This document shows positions 43,438 through 55,079 of a DNA stretch of 64,000 nucleotides, in pieces. Position 1 is the first letter of the stretch. Every line of letters begins with the position of its first letter. The position numbers were made by a program, and so were the translations under genes. A model generated the notes under the pieces. It saw only the letters and a program-made list of their open reading frames with translations. It made no database searches and was not told where the DNA came from. Location: contig QRDG01000921.1 in NCBI GenBank assembly GCA_012064385.1, forward strand, positions 314,678 through 378,677, in the 5' to 3' direction. The DNA is from Puccinellia tenuiflora. Taxonomy: Eukaryota > Streptophyta > Magnoliopsida > Poales > Poaceae.

Positions 43438-44213
43438 TTAATTATCATTGGAAGAAGATGGGCTCCTGGGCTTGCTAGAAGAGGCCTCAAGCTTCTCCTT
43501 CGAGATTTCCTTCTCCTCAATTTCTAGTTCCCTTCCCGCCAACTGAAGCACACGTAAGGGAGTGAAAGGAGGCACCAGATCATCCCTGCTGTTTGGCTTG
43601 GCCGACCTTGGCCTTTTCCTTGGTTCTGGAGACTGTTGCATGGGCACCAGTCTGAAACCCCCACTCTGAACTGAGCTTCTAGTGGGACGACTAACAACTG
43701 AAGGTAACACCACAGCCTGTTTGCGTCCCCTTTTCTTTGGAGTCCTGGGTGGCACAGAAGGGGCAACAGACTCCACAGAAGTAGCTGCAGAGTTAACTTC
43801 TTCCAAAGAAAACACAGAGGAAAAGAACCTCTTATCTATAACAGGCTCAAGAAGACCACAAATCTGTGAGAGGAAAAGGGAACCTCTGTCAAACTGTAAC
43901 CTGGCACAATTGGACCTCAGGTACTCACTCCAAGCAAGAACAGGATCAGGGAGCAAAACCCTGAAAAGCTGAAGGTCTTGAGGGTCCCCAGGCATTGCAT
44001 GACCAGCAGGGATAATAGCCATCTGTGGGCCCTCAACTCCAGGAATAATCACATCCATAATCTGCTCTGGTCCCTCTGCTTGAACATAGTTCTCAGAATC
44101 AATGGAATCTCCAGTGAACTGAACTGTAGAGGATGACTGTTGTTGTTCTTGCTGGGGGTCATGGTCATGCTGCATCTCATCATCACCCCAACCATGCTGG
44201 CTCCCAAAACAAT
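43438..44213 (-). pseudogene. LINE ORF1, C-terminal part
   Basis: Open frame on the minus strand that ends about 180 bases before ORF2. The Pro/Lys-rich stretch PPRTPKKRGRKQAVVLPSVV and PTRSSVQSGGFRLVPM match the style of grass LINE ORF1 C-termini, which end near a short lead to ORF2. The N-terminal RNA-binding part with its CCHC motif is absent because the element is 5' truncated. The first codons of the longer frame (to 44298) come from flanking LTR. Confidence 0.6.
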
Positions 44214-44669
44214 ACAACAACTGAAACAATAACAATACAAGTGAGAAAACAAATGGCCTAGGTTTTCCAAGTGGAAACCCAAGAAACGAATCCCTCAAGC
44301 AAATGGGGGGGAATGGAAAACCGGTCGGTGAAGATGTAGATCGGGGCCTTCTCCTTCAATCCTCCAAAGATCAACGAGTTTGGGTGGAGGGATTGGGAGA
44401 TCTATTGAATTTGAGCTTGCAATAATGGTGGTCTTCAATGGTGAGCTAGCTAGTGAGCTGGAGGTAGGTGGAGGGGTATAAATACCCCTCCCCAATAATT
44501 AAGCCGTTGGGGAGACTTTTCGTGCCGCAGGGAGCCCGGCCTTGGATCCGGCCAGGCCGGCCTGTCGGTGCTGGACACAAACTAGGCAGTAGGGAGGCCG
44601 GCCTTGGCCTGGCCTGGGCCGGCCAGCGCAGCATGGAGGCCGGCTGGGTGGCCGACGCGGCCGGCCTTG
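44214..44669 (-). repeat. Displaced half of the LTR fragment
   Basis: On the minus strand this reads as an LTR promoter and leader: GC-rich GGCCGGCC stretches, then a TATA box inside an inverted repeat (GGAGGGGTA TTTA TACCCCTCC, at about 44470-44491), then leader text. It joins in orientation to 39131-39549. Confidence 0.55.
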
Positions 44670-45125
44670 CACTAGTAGGAAAAGGCTTATAGCCGCCAGG
44701 CTACCGCTGGCGAACAAAAAAATATGTGCGCCAGTGGTAACTACCACTGGCGAGCAATATATCATGTTCGCCAACGGTATGGCACCTACCGCTGGCAAAC
44801 AAGATATTGTGTTCGCCAGCTGTACCTATGGGCCTAAGCGACCCGGTGGCAGAAATTACCACTGGCGAGCAATATACCCGGTTCGCCAGTGGTACGGCAC
44901 GTACCACTGGCGAACAAGATACTATGTTCGTCAGCTGTACCTGTAGACCCACTAGCTTATATAGCCACTAGCGAACAGTTCCTCGTGTGCGCCAGCGGCA
45001 CTGCGGCTACCCTGGCGCACAGCGAAACAAGTCCGCCAGCGGTAGCGTGGCTTCTTTTACCGTTGCCCACCCCCACCCCTTATCCTCTTGCGTCTTCCAC
45101 CCCCACCGTTATCCTCTCGCTAGCT
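44670..45125 (+). mobile_element. Left end of a CACTA element
   Basis: Starts CACTAGTAGGAAAAGGC, the CACTA consensus start, followed by subterminal repeats of CCACTGGCGAACAAGATA and its inverse TCGCCAGTGGTA at about 50-60 bp spacing. No matching right terminus was found within this window, so it is truncated or its end was lost when adjacent pieces arrived. Confidence 0.7.
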
Positions 45126-45337
45126 CCCCTTACCTCGATCTAGATAGGAATACGCACGGGCAGGCGGGCGGCTCTCGTCTCCCCGGGCCCCATCTCCCCG
45201 GCCCCCGTCGCCGCCGCGAGCCCTGGTGCTCTTCGAGGAGCCACGCCCCCTGACGCGACGCGAGCCGGCCGGGCTGATAGATCGATCCATCTCTCTTCTT
45301 CTAGCAGTAGCCTCCCACTCCCCACCCCGCCGCGGCC

Positions 45338-45732
45338 ATGGATCAGGGCCCTGATCCACCCCAGCCCGCCGCCGACCTGCCCCCATACTTCACCGCCGAC
45401 CCGCCCCCGAGATCGACGAGGCCAACGAGGCCGCCGACGACGAGGGGTGCGCCAAGGCCGTGTCAAGAGGCGGGAGCAGCAACACCTCCGCGTGGAAGGA
45501 GGAGGAGGCGGAGGGGCTCGAGGAGGACGGGTATGGGGACACTGGCCCGCCCAGCCCCAGCAGCAGCGGCTATGCCGGCGAGCGCAGCAGCAGCCTCGCC
45601 TCCAGCGCCGGGGACAGAGGCGGCAGCGAGATCGAGGAGGAGGAGGAGCATGCCACCGCCGCCGCCCACGCCCCCGGTGCTGAGGACTGGGCGCGCGACA
45701 AGAAGAATGCTGACGAGGTCGTCATCTCTCAC
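45338..45732 (+). pseudogene. Captured first exon, MON1-like (SAND family) N-terminus
   Basis: GC-rich 5' UTR leads to ATG in good context (CGGCCATGG). After MDQGPDPPQPAADLPPYF a one-base shift in a C run near 45406 changes frame, and the text continues GDTGPPSPSSSGYAGERSSS, then EIEEEEE and DWARDKKNADEVVISH, ending at a perfect splice donor CAC/GTACGT. The disordered N-termini of plant MON1 proteins, which act in vacuolar trafficking with CCZ1, have this layout. That match is from memory and moderate. No second exon follows. Sitting just inside a CACTA terminus, it looks like a transposon-captured promoter, UTR and exon. Confidence 0.4.
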
Positions 45733-45737
45733 GTACG

Positions 45738-46217
45738 TCGCCCTCTGCTCTCTTGATAGTCCTTGGATTGCTGTTGGAAGCAATGCATCCATCACCTTCT
45801 CCAGCAACATTCAGTGCGTCCCTCCTTTCCTACGCAGCACCAATTGCACCCACAGCATCGTCGCCGACGAGTATATCATGCTCAACAAGGTACCCTACGT
45901 ACTCCAACTCCCAGTGCCAAAAATCACATGTGCTCTACGAAACAAACACAGACAAAAACGTCTCAGATCGAATCCAAAATTGAAGACGCAAAATCAAAAA
46001 TTTCGCAATGCATGTCCCTAATTTGAACACAACTTACCCCATGATGCACACATCGGTAGAAGATCCACCCATTGTGAGCTGCAGTGGTTGACTCGTACTA
46101 CTTTACCATCTTCCCGCAGTCAGGGCAGGGGATGCAACGGACAAAGGGCAGAGGAACATTGCCGCGGCGAGCAAGAGAGCGGGAGGAGCGAACTGAGCGA
46201 GAGGAGCTAGCAGACAT
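45738..46217 (-). pseudogene. GRF zinc-finger gene relic
   Basis: Exon 1 is 46038-46217 from ATG: a Ser/Arg-rich start, then CPDCGKMVK, a TAG, then YESTTAAHNGWIFYRCVHHG. A 103-base GT-AG intron (45935-46037) joins in phase 0 to exon 2, TCDFWHWELEYVGYLVEHDI then LVGDDAVGAIGAA and a second TAG at 45830. Four Cys in CPDC...YRC...TCDFW give the complete zf-GRF set. Grass GRF genes normally read KYYES and GAAEERR at the two stop positions, so both stops look like point mutations. The 3' end is cut off by the MON1-like fragment. The gene reads away from a MULE-like terminus. Confidence 0.75.
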
Positions 46218-46551
46218 GGCGACGGCGAGCGGAGATGCAAGCAGAGCGGATTTGGGAGGGGGAATGGTGACGGTGAAGGGACGACGAGCGAGCTAGGGAT
46301 TTGGACGCTGCGGAATGAGGATTTTGTATACTTGGTGTTTGTCCCTTCTACAAATAAACCCCCTGACGTGGCCATCCTACGTGGAAGCGGCCGCAGCCCT
46401 CCTGCCCGACGCGTGTACGCCCATGATACGCCGAAGAGTGACCGTATTTTCACGTCAAATCAAGTACAGGTACCGTAACAGCCGTATTCCTGAGTAGAGG
46501 TATTGTATCGTGTTTCGACCAAAGTACAGGTACCTATAGTGTATTTAACTC
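46218..46551 (-). repeat. MULE-like terminal region upstream of the GRF relic
   Basis: From the outer end inward (minus strand) it reads GAGTTAAATACACTATAGG, TACCTGTACTTTGG and a second CGGTACCTGTACTTG. The GG-TAAAT start plus repeated 'gtacctgtactt' words resembles Mutator-like TIRs, including the one at 15285. No partner TIR or TSD was found. Confidence 0.4.
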
Positions 46552-47130
46552 TAAAAACTGAACCAAAGCTTTTGTAGCGTGTCCTGTACTGATTCTATTC
46601 CGTCCGGATCAGAGCACATCATCTAGCAAAATTCGTATCAAAATAGCGTGTCCTTTACCTGATATTTTCTTGTGTCAAGCACTGGGCCAGGCCCAACGAG
46701 CACACACATAGACTTCCGCTAGGCAGCATCGAAACTCCGCTCCGCTGCGGACTGCAATCCTACCAATGCACCATCGTGGGGATGGAGAAGAACGCAGAGC
46801 AGAGGAGGGGAGGGGAGGCCGCTTCTGTGGCCACCATGGACATGGTGGTGGAGCTCTCGCCGAGGCCGCACTGGAGGTGACCTTGCCCCTCTCGCTATCT
46901 TTGCATCTAGCGCCGCACCAAGTGGTCTCCTCCCTGGAGAAATTGTCAGTATCCGGTATCTAGGCGCTGCAACTATAGGGTGGCGCAGGTTGATTGGATT
47001 TGGAGAGTTGCTGATTCAATCGAGAAACACATTGTCCATCGATTATAAGCTGGAAAGCATCAGTGAAAACTGAGAGGTGGGTACAGAGTACAGACATTTT
47101 CCAGGTTTGAGTCTCTCCGACATTTAATCG
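46552..47130. other. Unassigned sequence with a GC-rich patch
   Basis: 46730-46960 has gene-like GC content and a donor-like GGAG/GTGACC, but no frame long enough to name. It is the original flank of the LINE whose 3' end follows. Confidence 0.35.
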
Positions 47131-47505
47131 GTCTTCTTTTTTAGAGAAAGAGGGCCTCGCCCCGGTTCCATTTAACATGAAACCCATTACAACGTTTCCC
47201 AGTTTCCACACATTCACAGGGGGAGCAGAGCCCAAAACTCACGCTCCATGACCCCAAAGTCTACCGACAAAAGCGAAGAAAGAGGAGGACCTGTTACATA
47301 CACAGAACCCCCCAAACTCCGCAAGACCAACACACGCCACCCAGGAAATTCGAAGTTTAAGACCACATTACAACGTCCAGAGAACCAGCTTGCACAGGAC
47401 TAAGAGAAACGTTCACTGAAGGTCGGCCACCCTGAGTAGATGACCATCTGCAATCAGCATCAGCGAGTTCTCCCTCAGCCTTGAATCCAGTTCCTCCGGC
47501 GTTGT
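47131..47505 (-). mobile_element. 3' end of the split LINE
   Basis: On the minus strand: 3' UTR ending ATGGAACCGGGGCGAGGCCC and TTTCTCTAAAAAA, a typical grass LINE 3' tail. It is the missing end of the LINE at 60504-63150, separated by the gag-only retrotransposon. The GTTGT target duplication sits at the joint on each side. Confidence 0.75.
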
Positions 47506-48804
47506 TGAAAGTGCATGGTTGCCCCCATGCATGGTTTTGGTAATTAATGACAATCTCTATGGACTAATGTTTTTATTTTGCTATATTTGTAGGAGTGTCC
47601 ATAAGCATTGCTTGATCTCCATTTGTTGGAGTAAAGGCTAAGGAAAGAAAAGTATGTGTTGATCAAGGCTAAGTGCGTGTTGATCAACACTCAAGTCCAA
47701 GTGAAGATATGCCGAAGAGTGCTTCTCCCATATTGGTGTATGGGGGAGCAACATGTGAATCTTCACCATGCGAAGCGCAATCAAGAAAGGTGGTTCGTCT
47801 TGAGTAGATGAAGATCGTCTTGATCGACCTCAAGTGGATTAATGCGCAAGGCAAAGGTATGATCTTGATAGCTTGATTCCTCTCAATCCCTCCAATGATT
47901 CTTGCCCAAACTTAGGGATTCAAGAGAGGAGATCTAGATCTACCATTCCACCAATCAAAATCTCCTCTAAGTGAGGGGAACTAGTGGATCTAGATTTTTG
48001 GGTTGCTTTGTGTTCATCCCATTTGTTCTTCCTCTATTATTCCCCCCAAAGTATTTGTTGCTTGGTTGGAATTTGAGAGTGAAGGACTTGACCACTTTGT
48101 GTGTTCTTGCCTCTTGCATTTGTTGCATCGGGTTGCTCTCTCCACGGTGATACGTGAAGTTGAAGGTTGAGAAGCTTGTTAATCTTGGGTGCATTGTGTT
48201 CCCAAGAGCTTGTGCCTCTTGGGTGCATTGTGTACCCTAGACGGTTGGAGGTGCCGCGAAGACTTCGAGTTGTGAAGCTTCGGCACGATTTGGGAGCCCC
48301 CAATTGAGTTGTGGGTGTGTGCCCAAGAAAGTTGTAAAGGCTCTGGATTCCGCCTCGAAGGATTCCGATAGTGTAAGGTGAACCAAACCCTTGGGTGCGG
48401 TTCATCGGAGAATAGGGTGAGGCCTTTGTGGCATCTTGAGTAGGCCTCTTGTGGCGAGCTCACACCCCTCCAACGAGACGTACTCCCTTAACAAGGAGGA
48501 ACTCGGGAATACATCCTCGTCTCCGCGTGCCTCGGATATTTCTATACCCGAGCCTTTTACTTATGCAATTTACATTGTGATAGCCTTCGTGCTTGAAGTT
48601 TATATCTTGCTATCACCTTGTTGCTTGCCTTGCTTAGCATAGGTTGTTGGTGCACATAGGTAAACCTAGTAATTTAGGTTGTTGGCTTGTTAATTTAAAC
48701 ACATAGTTTTATTCCGCAATTATCAAGCCCTTAAATAGAAAAAGTGTTAATCGCCTATTCACCCCCCCCCTCTAGGCGACATCTAGGCATAGTTTGTTCT
48801 TTCA
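47506..48804 (+). repeat. 5' LTR of gag-only element (short form, 1299 bp)
   Basis: Closely matches the right LTR at both ends. Between CAAAGGTATGATCTTGATAG and CAATCCCTCCAA it lacks the segment found at 54866-55079 plus 58893-59585 of the right LTR. Confidence 0.9.
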
Positions 48805-48806
48805 AT

Positions 48807-48818
48807 TGGTATCAGAGC
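48807..48818 (+). other. Primer binding site of gag-only element
   Basis: TGGTATCAGAGC two bases after the LTR end, initiator-Met tRNA type. Confidence 0.9.
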
Positions 48819-48858
48819 CTCGTCTCTCTTGTTTGGCTTTACCGCCTAGAGAGTAAAG

Positions 48859-51143
48859 ATGTCGTTTAGGGGATTAGTGCACGATCACATGTTTATATTC
48901 GATGGCACAAATTTTAATGTTTGGAAAACTCATATGCTTAGTCACTTACGGGTCTTGGACCCCAATATTGAGCGTATCTTAGATATAGGTTTTTCTCCTC
49001 CAAAGGATTACGAAAGTACGACTTTAGAGGATGAGAAAAACTTATATCTAGATGCTCTAGCTTCTAATGAGTTTTGCAAATTTGTGAGTGTTGTAGTTTT
49101 CGAGTCAATCATGCCTCTCCGGGACGCTCATGAACTTTGGACCAAGCTTCAAGAAAAATATGGAGTGTCCAACTCTATTGAGGATGATTGTTCTCCCTCC
49201 ACCTCAGGCCGTGACAAGCTCTCGTCTTCGTCTACTTCACCAAAATGTGGTAAGCCACAAACTAATGTGATGGTGAGTAGTGATAGGTTTTGCAATATTG
49301 ATAGTGAGCTCATTTTTTATGATCTTTTATCTCTATCTTGTTGCAATGCCTCATCTTTGGACTTAAACTCTTCTAGCACTCCAAATGTCATACATGCTAG
49401 TGTTGATAGTCCTTGCATATCATCCAAAAATTGCTTAGATAAATCTCTTGATGATATGCTTGCTTTATCTTGTTCCCATGATAAAAATGCTTGTGTTCCC
49501 TCTAACTCTTACATGAACAATAATGTAGAGGAAACCCAATCAATTATGGAACAAGAAGTGAACTTGAGTAGTTCAAAAATTAATTGTTCTTCTTCATCCA
49601 TCACTCATTGCCTTATGGCTAAATCTTCTAGTAGTGATGATAATAATAATGATAATGATAATAATGATGAAGAAGATGATATGGAAAAGGTTAATGCTCT
49701 CCTTCAAAATAAAGGTCTAATAATTCTTAAAGCCCTTCCTAACAATAAAAATGCTCAAGCTATCCTCTTTGAAATTATGGAAATGCTAATTGAGCGCGGG
49801 GAAACTATTGAGGCCTTGGAAGCAAGACTTGAAGAAAAGGGTAAGATCGAAAGAGATGATGCTATGGAGAAGGCATCGTTAGAAGATGCTCTTGAGGAAG
49901 AGCAAGAGACTCGGGCTTCTCTAGAGGAGAAACTAGAATCTATCGAGGAGTCTCATAATGATATAATTGCTAAAATCATTAAAGAACGTGACCATGCTCA
50001 TGCAAAATATAAAGTGTTTAAAATGGAAAATGCTAGATTGAATAATGAGCTTGTCATGCTGTCTTCTTCCATTTCTAATGCTAATGATGCTTGTGCTACT
50101 AACTCCACTTCTTGTGAAGCATCTACTTTGAAGGAGAATGTTGAGCTAAGGGCTCAACTTGAGTTGCTAACTAGCAAGTATAGGAAGTTGGAAGAAAGTC
50201 ATGAAAAGCTATCTAGCTCTAATGATGATCTTCTAGCATCCTATGCTAGTCTAAAGTTAGCTCATGAGGCCCTCACTACCAAGGTAACATCTTGTGAGCC
50301 TCATGTGGATGATAGCACAACCTTAACCAAAAATGCTATATTGCCATGTGCTAATCCTAGTAGTTCATCCACTAAAAATGTTGGTACATCATGTGATGAA
50401 TTACTTTCTTTGCCTTGTTGTCATAACAATGAAGCTTCGACTTCCTCTAGTGCTTTTGTTGCCACTAACCATGTAGAGGAAATGAAGGGAGGAGTGCACT
50501 TAACAACAAGGCCCAAGTCACTTCTTTGAAGAAAGACTTGGAAAAGTGTCATGAAGGGAGGAGTGCACTTAACAACATGTTGAGTGTGCAACAATTCCCT
50601 AATGACAAGAGTGGACTTGGATTCAACTCCAACATCAAGAACAAGTCCAAGGTTGAGAAGAAGAAGAAGGGCCAAGTTAAAGTCAAGAATTCGGCCAACA
50701 TCATTTGCTTCAAGTGCAAGCTAGATGGGCACCATGTTCGGGATTGCCCAATGAAGAAGAAGCTTCTTAGTGAGAAGCAACTAGGGAAGCGGCCTCTTGT
50801 TCAATCTCGTGCTCAACCACGAGTTGAACAAAGGCCACCTCCTAAGAAGACTCAAGTCAATGCTCCTCAAGTTGAGGAGCCTAAGAAGAAGAAGAAGAGT
50901 CGATGTTGCTACCTTTGTCGTGGCAAGGGTCACTTTGCTTCCTCATGCACTAATGGTACCGTATCCAACCCTATTATAGTTGATGATGCTTATTCTCTTG
51001 GGAAGGATAGAATTGGCAATGTGTTTGCCAAATATGTGGGGACTCAAAGTGGTGTCAAGAAAAGAACCATTTGGGTTCCCAAGCCTATTGTGACTAACCT
51101 CTTAGGACCCAACTTGGTTGGGGACCAACAAGCTCAAACTTGA
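48859..51143 (+). pseudogene. gag: Gag of gag-only retrotransposon, frameshifted
   Basis: First ORF of 556 codons from ATG, then a shift of frame near 50500 and about 205 more codons. N-terminus is Copia Gag-like (FDGTNFNVWKTHMLSHL, HELWTKLQEKYGV). A long Ser/Asn/Asp-rich middle has SSSDDNNNDNDNNDEEDD, then a Glu-rich coiled coil (about residues 270-470). The second part reads LEKCHEGRSALNNMLSVQQ, then a Lys-rich tract and two CCHC knuckles, CFKCKLDGHHVRDC and CYLCRGKGHFASSC. A 27-base segment is present twice, 69 bases apart, at the frame change. Gag would form the particle and bind element RNA; no pol follows. Confidence 0.88.
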
Positions 51144-54100
51144 TCAATAGGTTGTGGTGGAGGACATTGGAGACTTGGTTACTTTTGAAGAATTAAGGGA
51201 TCTTCATGGTTATATTTCATCAAGCCAAGTCAATCGAATTATCACATATCTATCTTATATCCAATGCTTCCTCCTTGCGGTAACTTTTATTTAATTCATA
51301 TATACATTGAAAGTTGCTTGCTCCCTTGCATGTGTTAGTTTGGTTCCTAGCATGTGTTTGTATATGATATGATACGTTCCTACTTGTCTTGATTATTCAA
51401 GGTTATGTATGATAGTTGTATATCATGTATGTGTAATTTGTGTGTTGAGCTTTATTGAATCTTGTGTGGATTTCATTTGGCTCTATGAGATATTAATGGA
51501 CTATCCCTTTTTGGGGGAGTGATATGCTTTGTGCAATTCACAAACCTAAAAATGCATGTACATGACGCACACCACCTAGTATTGATATTTCAATATTATC
51601 TAGTCTCTATGTGGTATGTCATATTCATGAGAAATTCAAATTCTACAATGTCCATTAATTTCTCTAGTTGGTTTTATTTGCCTCTTGCTTAGTTAAAATG
51701 AATTATCACATTTTGGGGGAGTAATAAGCTATGTGCATATTACAATATCATAAAAATGTGAACATTTGAGGTTTGCCACTTAGAGTTGATATTGTAAATT
51801 ATCTTATTCCTACGTGGCATGTTGGCTCAAACAAGTTCCAATTTTCATTTTGGTTATCTTTTGGCTCTTGTTTGCGTGAGTTTGCTTGGTGTGGTTTTTC
51901 TCTAATATGCATTTCCATATATTAGTTGAGAAACAATTTGTTTCATCTTATTTTAACCATGGCTTTGCCGGTTGGTTCGAATAGTTGAAACTACCAACAA
52001 ACCTTTTCAAAATATGGCGTTTTATTTCTTATCTCTTGCCATATGCTTGTTTGTTATGAAGTTGGTCTTGAACTTCATTCCTATATACCGTCGAGAAATA
52101 TCTCCATATACTCCTTGTCCATGACAAGTGATACTAGTAATTGTGGTGGATTTTGTAGACCTTGGCTCTTGCGTTGTTTGACTCCCATTGTCTTCCTTGC
52201 CTTTTGGATGGATCCTATTTTTCAATTGGTAGTGTTTAGTGTTGTAAATAAAATATGGAGAGTAATGATCCCTTGTGCATGCATTTTGTATTCAAATGCA
52301 AATATCAAAGATAATACATGAATCTTGGGGGAGCATTCCTTTTTATTTAGAACACTATCCTATCTATCAATATTTGATCCTTTCAATTGGCATTTGATTC
52401 TTTATCTTATGTTTTGGTACCTTCAATTGGTATTAACTGGAATTTAATATCTCCTAAATAGATATTTGTTTCAATTGATATTTATTGTGGGAGTTTTGAT
52501 ACCTTATTGCTTTATCTTACTTTACTTGATTCCGGTCAAGTATTATCCTTTTCTTGGTATCTTTTCTCCTAGTGGTATCTTATTTTCAATTGGTGTCTTA
52601 TCAATCATTTGTTGTGTTGATTCGATACCTTTTGATACCACACTTCATGTGTTGATGTGTTTTGGAATCAATCATTTGTTGATTTGATTTTTCCTCAATC
52701 ATGTGTTGATTTGGATTTTGATATAATTTGGACAACCTTTTTGTGTCACACTTTGGTGTGCTCCCTTCTTGGTTTACTTGGTGTTTTCGTCCAAGTTATG
52801 TCTCGTTCGGTTCTAGAAAGCCTTTGCATGCTCGGTTACTAATTTATATTATTTTAGCATGCTTATCTTTCTTGATCCAATATATAGGGTATACTCCATC
52901 GAATCCTAAATCGGCTAAGATGTGCATGAAATTCAATTTCAGATCTATATGCACATATTTATGTGGTGTATGTCCTATATATTGTAGTTTATCTAGCTAC
53001 GATGGGACCCAATGAGTTTGGGAACCATTTTGTACTCTAATTTTGTTTTAGGTACAATGGAGATGCATTGGATGCTTGCCTCATTCATAAGGAAGGTGTT
53101 CTCACCGTGTGATTGTCGGAGTCAAGCTTTGATGACAAACCAACTCTCATCATCCTCATCATCAATGCATCTCGGTAACAAGTATCTATCCCATGCATAC
53201 TTTTCTAGTATTCAACCTTGTGTAGGTTGCCTCTTGGCATGAAATCCTTTATGTGCAATTGTTGTGGTTTTGGCTTATTTTCTTCACTTGGTATATCTTT
53301 GTGATATTTGTGATGAATTTGCAAAAACCTTTTCTTCAATTTATATTATTTGTTTGTGATACTTGTTGCCTATCTCAAAGCATCTTCAATATCTCTTGTT
53401 CCCTTAGTGATATGTGTGATGCATTTGATATATTTGAAGTTCATTCATATACAATGAGATAAATTTGAGTTATGTGCTATGCTTTTAAGCAACAATCTCG
53501 TTTGTATATTTATGACTTCCTTTTGGATACCTTGTTCTCTTTTTCCTGAACCATTTCGTATGTATATGTTTCTTTGCGGATGTATATCTTCAATGGTTTG
53601 TCCAATTAGAAACCTATACATATGAGAGAGGTCACCTTTTAGTTGGTATCCTAATTCTTTCGAGCCACCTTGTTTTCATCTATAATTCTTTGGTGGCTCC
53701 AAATTTGTCTCGTGAGTGCTTGTCTTTTGTTTATTGGTATATTTACACACTCATGTATTTGTTGAAGATCTTTGAGTTCATGCTTACCATGGTGAGCATG
53801 TTGAATTTTATTGGCTAAATGCTCTCACTAGATTTTGGCATTTTTAATTGGTTTTAGGTTCCAATTGGTATCCCTAAGCTTGTGAACATACCTTTTAAAG
53901 ATCTTCTCTTTATCTTGGTTGGGCCTACCTTATGTTGAATCTTTGAAAATTGGTACCCCCCCTATGGCTCAACCACATCTTTGGTGCAAGTGCTATGATT
54001 TGCTTTTGCATTATGCACTCTTGCACTTGTTGCGTGTTCTAGATGATTTTGGGGGAGCGAGGATGCCATATTTGTGTACTCCTCAATAGTGCATGAACAT

Positions 54101-54481
54101 TGGGGAGCTTCTCCATTTTCATTTAGAACTCTCGCTTTGGATCTTCTCGATTGCTTTTCTCCTTTGTGGAGATGTTTAAAATGATTTCATCTTTTTGCAA
54201 TCTTTGGATCCTCAATATAGTTTGATTTCCTCTAATTATTCGTTAAAAGGGATTGTCATCACCTTTATGGAGGAACTCATATTATATTGGCTCTCTAAAT
54301 TTTTCTTCCCATTTCGGCAATCGATGCCAATGGGGGAGAAGTTTAGAGGGTTTAAGGGAATTTGGGTTTTATGCTTTTGTTGCATTTGCCACACATGCGC
54401 TTGCATCCTTGCTCGTTTGTCTTGCGAGGATGCTTTATTCATTATATAAACCCTCTTAATAAGGGATTGTCATCAATTACC
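51144..54481 (+). other. Non-coding interior of gag-only element
   Basis: 3.3 kb of T-rich sequence with only short frames where pol would be in an autonomous relative. It contains several copies of a polypurine-tract-like word, (T)TTGGGGGAG, at about 51511, 51715, 52326, 54049 and 54330, before the real tract. Confidence 0.75.
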
Positions 54482-54495
54482 AAAATGGGGGAGAT
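54482..54495 (+). other. Polypurine tract of gag-only element
   Basis: AAAATGGGGGAGAT ends against the right LTR start TGAAAG. Confidence 0.85.
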
Positions 54496-55079
54496 TGAAA
54501 GTGCATGGTTGCCCCCATGCATGGTTTTGGTAATTAATGACAATCTCTATGGACTAATGTTTTTATTGAGCTATATTTGTAGGAGTGTCCATAAGCATTG
54601 CTTGATCTCCATTTGTTGGAGTCAAGGCTAAGGGAAGAAAAGTATGTGTTGATCAAGGCTAAGTGCGTGTTGATCAACACTCAAGTCCAAGTGAATATGT
54701 GCCGAAGAGGTGCTTCTCCCATCTTGGTGTATGGGGGAGCCACATGTGAATCTTCACCAAGCGAAGCGCAATCAAGAAAGATGGTTCGTCTTGAGGAGAT
54801 GAAGATCGTCCTCATCGACCTCAAGTGGATTAATGCGCAAGGCAAAGGTATGATCTTGATAGGGTTTTTATTTTACCGGACTCATGATGTTTAGTGGAGA
54901 GACCGGGTTATAGGATAGATAGCCGTACTATCAAGAGGGGCTCTCGACCGAATATCGTGATCGTATCATCATAGAGAGCACAAAACTTTGCATCCATGTA
55001 ATCATCTCTATTGGTTCTTATTTGTCTCTTATCGTGGTGTGATCTTGGTGCTTGTCGTGCTTATCATGACAAGGCTAAG

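Larger units (their letters stand above)
39550..44213 (-). mobile_element. LINE, 5' truncated in ORF1
   Basis: Minus-strand non-LTR retrotransposon with part of ORF1, nearly full ORF2, a 3' UTR and a poly-A of nine (TTTTTTTTT at 39549). A candidate 5-bp duplication ACAAC flanks it (39545-39549 and 44214-44218). That pair rejoins the interrupted LTR to read ...CAGTTGTGGGTGTG on the minus strand, as in related LTRs. Boundaries are approximate. Confidence 0.75.

Noticed and set aside
45738..46021. Continuation of the plus-strand MON1-like ORF, which looked for a moment like a pseudouridine synthase exon
   Set aside because: It runs past a perfect splice donor and is antisense to exon 2 of the GRF relic, which explains it better.
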